Shown one piece after another: positions 58,676 to 64,000 of a stretch of 64,000 nucleotides of DNA; position 1 is the stretch's first letter; each line of letters starts with the position of its first letter. The stretch lies in contig JYIP02000007.1 in assembly GCA_001051155.2 (NCBI GenBank), positions 1,614,342 to 1,678,341 on the forward strand, written 5' to 3'. The translations under genes were made by a program, and so were the position numbers. The notes under the pieces were generated by a model. It was not told the DNA's origin, did not search any database, and saw only the letters and a program-made list of their open reading frames with translations. The DNA comes from Chrysoporthe austroafricana. Its lineage: Eukaryota > Ascomycota > Sordariomycetes > Diaporthales > Cryphonectriaceae.

Positions 58676-59830
58676 CATATAGTAATATACTGCAATTTCG
58701 GCTTTAATAGCCTTAAATTTGGGATTATATTTAATAGATAAAGCAGGGATAGCGCAAAGCGTAGCTTGCAAAAGCAAAATACTATTAATACTGGCTCGGG
58801 AAGCTTTATTTAATATAGCTAATAAACTAGCTATACTTAGTAAGTTATTTTCGATTAAATCGATAATATCGTTTATAATTCGATAATATTTGGCTAATAT
58901 TATAAAGTTTCGCTCTATTATAGCAAATAAGCTTAGATTAATAATCAGTATAATAAGTTCGGGAGCTTTAAGCTTAGCTAAAACTAGCTTAATATTTTTA
59001 ATTATTTTCTTTTAAGCAGCAAAGGCTATATTACGACCATATTCGTAAACTATAATAATTTCTGTTATATTGGCTGCATAACGTACGATATTTACTTCTT
59101 TTTTAATAAAATTGTTACAATTGCTTAATATCGTCTGTTTTGCCTTATCCTTAATATAATGGCTACGCTTATCTCGTAAGCGATTATCTTTCGAAATTAT
59201 AATAGGAAATAAGATACGATAAGCTATTAATAGGGTATATAAAGTAAGGATAGGATTACGAATAATAAGTAAATTCGGAATGAATTTAAATAATGCTCTC
59301 TTAATAGAATTATTCGTTAATCCGTTATTTATATTTTCGCTCGTAATAATATTCGCGCTAGTAAAGGTATTTAGATAAAGCTCTTATCTTTCGTAAATAG
59401 GGCTAAAGCAATCGATTTACAATAGTATAAAGTATTATAAAATAAATTCTTAAGCTTTCTTAATAATTAGCAGCCGATTAATATCGCTGCTATTTAATTC
59501 GATATTAAAAATATAGATATTATATTCGACCTTTCGGTTTATTATATCGGTATAATCTTTACTAATTAGCGCTCGATAAAAGGCTATTATATAAGCTTTC
59601 TGGTAGCGAAAAAAATCGCTTAAATAGTTTTTCGTTATATAAGTATTGCGGTAGAAACGGCTTTCGCTATTATATAAGTATATAGCTTACCGATATCTTT
59701 CCAGAAAAAGGCGGTCTTTAAGCGATGCTTTATAGATATACTTAGCATATTATATAATCCTGCTTTTTCGGCAAACCTTAAAAGGTTCCTCTTAAGATAT
59801 AAAATACGGTATTGTATAGAAATTAAGCAT
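58628..59830 (-). pseudogene. Element G accessory sense ORF, 401 codons, unknown function
   Basis: Starts with a preserved ATG at 59830 (MLNFYTIPYFIS) and ends TAA at 58628: 1203 bp, identical in length to the frame in E. Internal stops are TAA/TAG. Shared blocks include KDRLFLERYR, AIYLYNSESRFY, YITKNYLSDFFRY, IRNPILTLYTLLIAYRI, ISKDNRLRDKRSHYIK, ILSNCNNFIKKEVN and YEYGRNIAF; G often keeps Arg/Gly where E shows Tyr/Asp/Lys-type RIP changes. Unknown family, no membrane or enzyme motif seen. Confidence 0.7.
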
Positions 59831-60211
59831 AGCTAAATATACCGTTTCTTATTAATCTTGGTCTTATAGCAAGGCATTTACGGAAAGATACGACCTGATA
59901 ATTACGTAATGCGTTTTAATTTTAATAGTATTAATAGCCTTATTAATATAATCTTTACGAATTTACGGAAGCTTAGCAGAATAAAGCGAAATTAATAATA
60001 ATATTAGCCTAATACCCAAAAATAATATTTAAAAGTATAATGAAAAGTAATAATAATAAAGCAATACGGCTAATTATAATAAGTAAATAAAGATAATAAT
60101 CGTAAGCGCGCTAATAGGAAAAGGAAAATAAAATGAATTTACTAGCAATTTACGAAATAATAGCCTTTTGTATTCGCTAGAAATTCATTTGCCCTATTTA
60201 ATAATCGCCTT

Positions 60212-61712
60212 TACCCTAATACGCGCTTATTATATCGCAAATTCTTTCAATTTCTTAAAGCAAATAGACTAGCTTATTCTAATATACTTTCTATTCGTAA
60301 GTCGCATTTTGGCTTGCCTTATTTTCGTAAGGCAATTATAATAATATCTCCTGGTTTAGGGATTTCTTCCGCTAATAGCCGCTTTCGCTTTGCTCTTTCT
60401 TATAATTCGGCTATAATTTCGCATTTCCATTCGAAATTACGTATTATTTCGTCCGCATTTAAAGCATTACGGGATATCTATATATTATAATAGCTAAGGT
60501 AATTTATCCATTTCATTAAGTATTTAATTTTGTATAGATTATATTTATACTTTCGCTTATAGCAGCTAATTATCCTTTCCAGTTTGTAATATCGGTAGTT
60601 TTCCAAATATTTCTCAATATCCGAATTTTCTAGTATATCTATTGAATTCTAATATATAGGGTTATATTTATAAGAGTCCGTTTTAAAAGGGTTTGCAAGC
60701 ATTAACTGTATTACTGAAATTACTAAATAGATATTTATATAAAGAGCCAATTTTAACTTATATATTAAATTCCCTATTTTTCGAATAATCTGGAAAAGTT
60801 TTATTTTTTATTATGAAAATTTCAGAAATAGGTTACTTAGCAATAAGTACTTATAGCCCAAACGAATATATACTTAATTATTTGATTTGAAAATTATCTA
60901 GCAATAATGCTTATTATATTGCAATTTGGCTATTATTTGCGTTTCGGCAATGAAAAATTAAGCTTTTTCCTAGAAAATTTCTTTTGCTAAGAATACTATA
61001 TTCTTTATTTATTAGCCCGATAATAGATTAAATCCGAATAGCATTTGGCTAACTAAATATTTTATAGCTTGGTTATACGTATTATTCAGGTTGAATTATA
61101 ATGCTAGTATTATTTCGGTTTATTCTATATCAGAATAAGTAATTATGAAATGCTAAATTGTTATTTCAATTATTCGGTTCTTTATTTCAGATTACCTATC
61201 CGTTTGCAAATATGAAGCAATAAAGTAAGCAAGTTTCGTTCCGATAGCTTCTTATAAATATTTCTAGAATTCCGATAGGAATTTCGAGTTTCTATTTGAA
61301 ATAATCTTTTTAAGTATTCTTTAGCTAGTAATATAAAATATCCGTAAGATAAAAGTTATCCAATTTGCTGCAATATATATTGTATTGCTTAATATAATAA
61401 TCGTAATTTTGGAATATTTATCCGTAATCGTAAGAAATGCATTCAAATATAGCATTTTAGCCAAAGCTTATATAGTATTTATAAATAGTATTATCGGTAA
61501 TTCTATAATAAAATCTATAATAATAGTATAAAATAGGATTAATAGAAATAATATAAGCTATATTTCCTTTAAAGGTTATTATAAGTCGTTTTTATTCTTA
61601 TTATAAGCTCGATATATCGATATATAATTGTATATTTTAGCATAGCAATATTTAATAACGAATCGATCCGTTAAGTCGTATTATATGCAATTTATGCCGA
61701 AATAGTATTTTC
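60212..61712 (-). pseudogene. Element G integrase and chromodomain-like C-terminus
   Basis: Mirror image of 39950-41450 in E. The reverse complement gives the ISNRNSKF block near 61305-61275, TDGQ-type region near 61200 (QTDR after mutation) and the chromodomain-like segment near 60620-60520 with YELERIISCYKRKYK. The basic tail (RKSKMRL-like) lies near 60330. Stops throughout. Confidence 0.65.
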
Positions 61713-62651
61713 TATTATAAGCTTCTTTAATAAAATCCAATGCTATTTTATTCGGAATATATAATCGTTATTTCCCGTAATAATCCTTAAGAAATAATAA
61801 GCTATTATAATTTAATATAAAAGGTAATCGGGCAATTTTATTTAAGTCTTTTAATTATTCGATTATTCTAGATTATAAAAGGTATTTTTTATATTCTTTC
61901 TTGATATGCCTTTTTATTTCGCTATTTATAAATATTTTATTGAAAACTTAAATAAGTTCGTTTTCTTATATCTTATTTAGAACGCTTTTATCGTTAATAG
62001 GTTTTTAAGTAAATAGCAATCTTAATATAGCATTTGCAAGAATATTCGATTTTCCCAATATATAATATGCTTTTAAATCGAATTAGCTTAAATATTCCGA
62101 AATAAGAATTAGCCATATATTTGCTTTAATCTTATTTACTATATTTATAAATAATGAATAAATAATGCTAATTATTGCTATATAATTAATAAAGATATAA
62201 ACTAGCTTAGTTCGGTTTAATTTTATTATTATCCGTAATTTTCGTATTAGCTATACCAAATAAGCTATTTCTAGCTTTATAAGCTAGTATTTTTATTCTG
62301 CTTTATTAATTATTTTGCTTAAATAAAAGATTAATTATATAGCTATATTTGCTATTAGCGATATTCCGTTTTATATATAATCGTTTACTAATTAGAAAAT
62401 AATACTTGAAAACCTTATTTCTTTAGATATATCCAGTTAAATAAAAAAAGGTTTATTTAGGATATAATGAAATAAAGCATTTTTAGCTTCCAAAGCTATT
62501 TTGAAATCGTAAAAATTATTAATTTCGTTTAATATTAAATCGAAAATGGCTTGCATAATATAATTTCGCTATCTTATACTTAAAAATAAATAATTCGATT
62601 AGCAAGTTTCGTTTAGTATTTTAATTTTCTTTTTCTAAAATGGATTAACTT

Positions 62652-63662
62652 TATAATTATATTTAGGAATTAAATAATATAAGTATCCTGTAAATTCAAT
62701 AAGCCTTTTCAATTACTAGAATATTTTAAGGAATTCCAGATTGCGAATAGCTTGTATCCGGTATTCCGTATTGGAAATTCCGAATCCGTTTACTTTAAAT
62801 CTTAAAATCTGGACTGAAAAATATCCAAGAAATAATTTGAGTTTAGCTAATAAAATATTTTTGCATAAAAATAGCAAGAAAATAATTTATAAATATTGCA
62901 AATAATCTTATTCTGTAATTGAATAGATAATAATATTATTTATAAAAGCGGAAGCAAATTTGTAATATAATTATAAGAATTAATTTATAAAACGTTAAAT
63001 ATAAGATAATAAATTTCGAAATCCTATAAATAAAATTTTTATTCTTTTTTAATTATAATAATTAATAACGATAAATCGGTTTTTATAATTTGGATATATT
63101 AGGAATTAATAGAAAAATTGCTATATATTTATTATTATAATATATATTTTTCTTCTTAGCTATTTGATAATTTCTTGCTATAATAATAAGAAATAAATAT
63201 CGGAAATTAAAATTTTATTTAAAGCGCGTAAATCAATTACTATATATTTTTTCTTCTAGCTATTTATATTTTTCCAAATTATAAAAATTAATAAACCGAA
63301 TAGCATTGCATTTATAATTTATTTAGCTTGACTTTATTAATATAATTTATTTAAAATTTCGTTAATTACTTTTTAATTTTCTTTACTTAAATAATATAGC
63401 TTTTATCTTACTTTCTAATTCTGCTATTTTTCGACTAGATCGACTTTTATTTATTAGTCGATTAGTATATTAATAGGATTTATATCTTTAAAAATTCTAA
63501 TATATATTTATATTAATTCTATAACTTTATAGAGAAATTCCGGTAAATGCTTGCAAATATATATACCGAAATCAATTTCTGATTCCTTAATAGCTTTATT
63601 TTTTCGAATCCCCAATTTATTATTATCCTTGAAATAATCTCTTATTTCGGGAATCTTTATAT
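62652..63662 (-). pseudogene. Element G reverse transcriptase
   Basis: Mirror image of RT in E. The catalytic box reads AFINNIIIYS near 62965-62925 (YxDD lost). SLEFLKIF/LIEKAYWI and NGFGISNTEYRIQAIRNLEF-type blocks lie near 62790-62700. The RT N-terminal part runs toward 63662. Many stops. Confidence 0.65.
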
Positions 63663-64000
63663 CCGGGAATCGGTATTCTTCTAGCTATTTTCCAATAATT
63701 TCTGCAATTTATTGGAAAATATGCTTAATAAATAATAATTAATCTGAATTCAGCTTTCCTAAAAGCTATAACCCGTTTTTAATTCGTTAAAAGAAATATT
63801 ATCGCGCAATATAATAATAATTATTGTAATTCGCTAGCAGAATTATATAATCTGTTTGGAATAATTCGATTATTTTTAGAAATTAATTTTTCTGGATTTT
63901 CAAAAAAGTTATTATTTAATTCGTTATTAGGACTTCCTTAATCTAATAGCCTATTAAGCAATTTATTTACTCTTTCTATTTCAGCTTGAATAGAAAAGTT

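Larger units (their letters stand above)
57193..64000 (-). mobile_element. Element G: type II Ty3/gypsy retrotransposon, partial (runs off the window)
   Basis: Minus-strand relative of E. Its 3' LTR starts at 57193 after CTTAT (57188-57192, candidate TSD). Internal landmarks sit at the distances predicted from E: antisense ORF, sense ORF, chromodomain, integrase (RC of the ISNRNSKF block near 61275-61305) and RT (AFINNIIIYS near 62940). Protease, gag and the 5' LTR should lie beyond 64000. RIP-damaged. Confidence 0.9.

Noticed and set aside
8700..64000. Mitochondrial DNA or a bacterial AT-rich genome
   Set aside because: Ty3/gypsy chromodomain elements with TSDs and RIP-type mutation are nuclear fungal features; no mitochondrial genes, tRNAs or rRNAs were seen.

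Overview
This window reads as nuclear DNA of a filamentous ascomycete (Pezizomycotina). The first ~8.7 kb has mixed base composition and holds relics of typical fungal families: a DHA2-type MFS transporter, a rhodopsin/SAT4-domain membrane protein and the tail of an AnmK-like kinase. From about 8.7 kb to the end the DNA is extremely AT-rich and packed with Ty3/gypsy LTR retrotransposons. Their genes are riddled with TAA/TAG stops, missense changes and depleted CpA/TpG, the signature of repeat-induced point mutation (RIP). No intact, confidently expressed gene is visible; one small secreted-protein-like ORF (1762-1980) is a weak candidate.

Layout. 1-1100: GC-rich, no recognised gene. 1102-1509: AnmK-like C-terminal fragment. 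1762-1980: possible small secreted protein. 1996-3458 (-): MFS pseudogene. 4060-4789 (-): rhodopsin-domain relic. 5075-5595: a strand-asymmetric stretch (G/T-rich, then nearly G-free) ending in an (AAAAT)n microsatellite. 5600-8278: no gene recognised. 8279-8708: a MITE-like inverted repeat and two 17-bp minisatellites. 8791-9268 plus 57034-57192: one decayed ORF split by the retrotransposon nest.

The nest (9269-57033) resolves exactly by LTR ends and 5-bp target-site duplications (TSDs). Element A (+, 9269-57033, TSD AATAC) was hit four times: by B (-, 10084-24710, TSD GGATA), D (-, 25037-32327, TSD GATTC), E (+, 33361-44469, TSD AATAA) and F (+, 45929-53340, TSD ATCTT/ATTTT). C (-, 13978-21267, TSD GGTAT) lies inside B, and a solo LTR S (35810-36255, TSD AAAGA) lies inside E. 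After removing insertions and one TSD copy each, A, B, C, D and F are 7306, 7332, 7290, 7291 and 7412 bp. A second partial element G (-, 57193 to beyond 64000) follows.

Two element types are present. Type I (A, B, C, D, F; LTR 419-494 bp, ends TGTTATAA/TTATAACA) carries gag with a CCHC knuckle, then pol with RT, RNase H, integrase and a chromodomain. It also has an extra gene on the OPPOSITE strand between integrase and the 3' LTR, encoding a Cys-motif plus coiled-coil protein (504 or 522 bp, five copies). Type II (E, G; LTR 207-208 bp, ends TGATAG/CTATCA; ~10.7 kb) carries gag, protease, RT, integrase and chromodomain, then a further sense ORF of exactly 1203 bp in both copies and a converging antisense ORF. 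These accessory genes are the most interesting content of the window. All copies here are inactivated.
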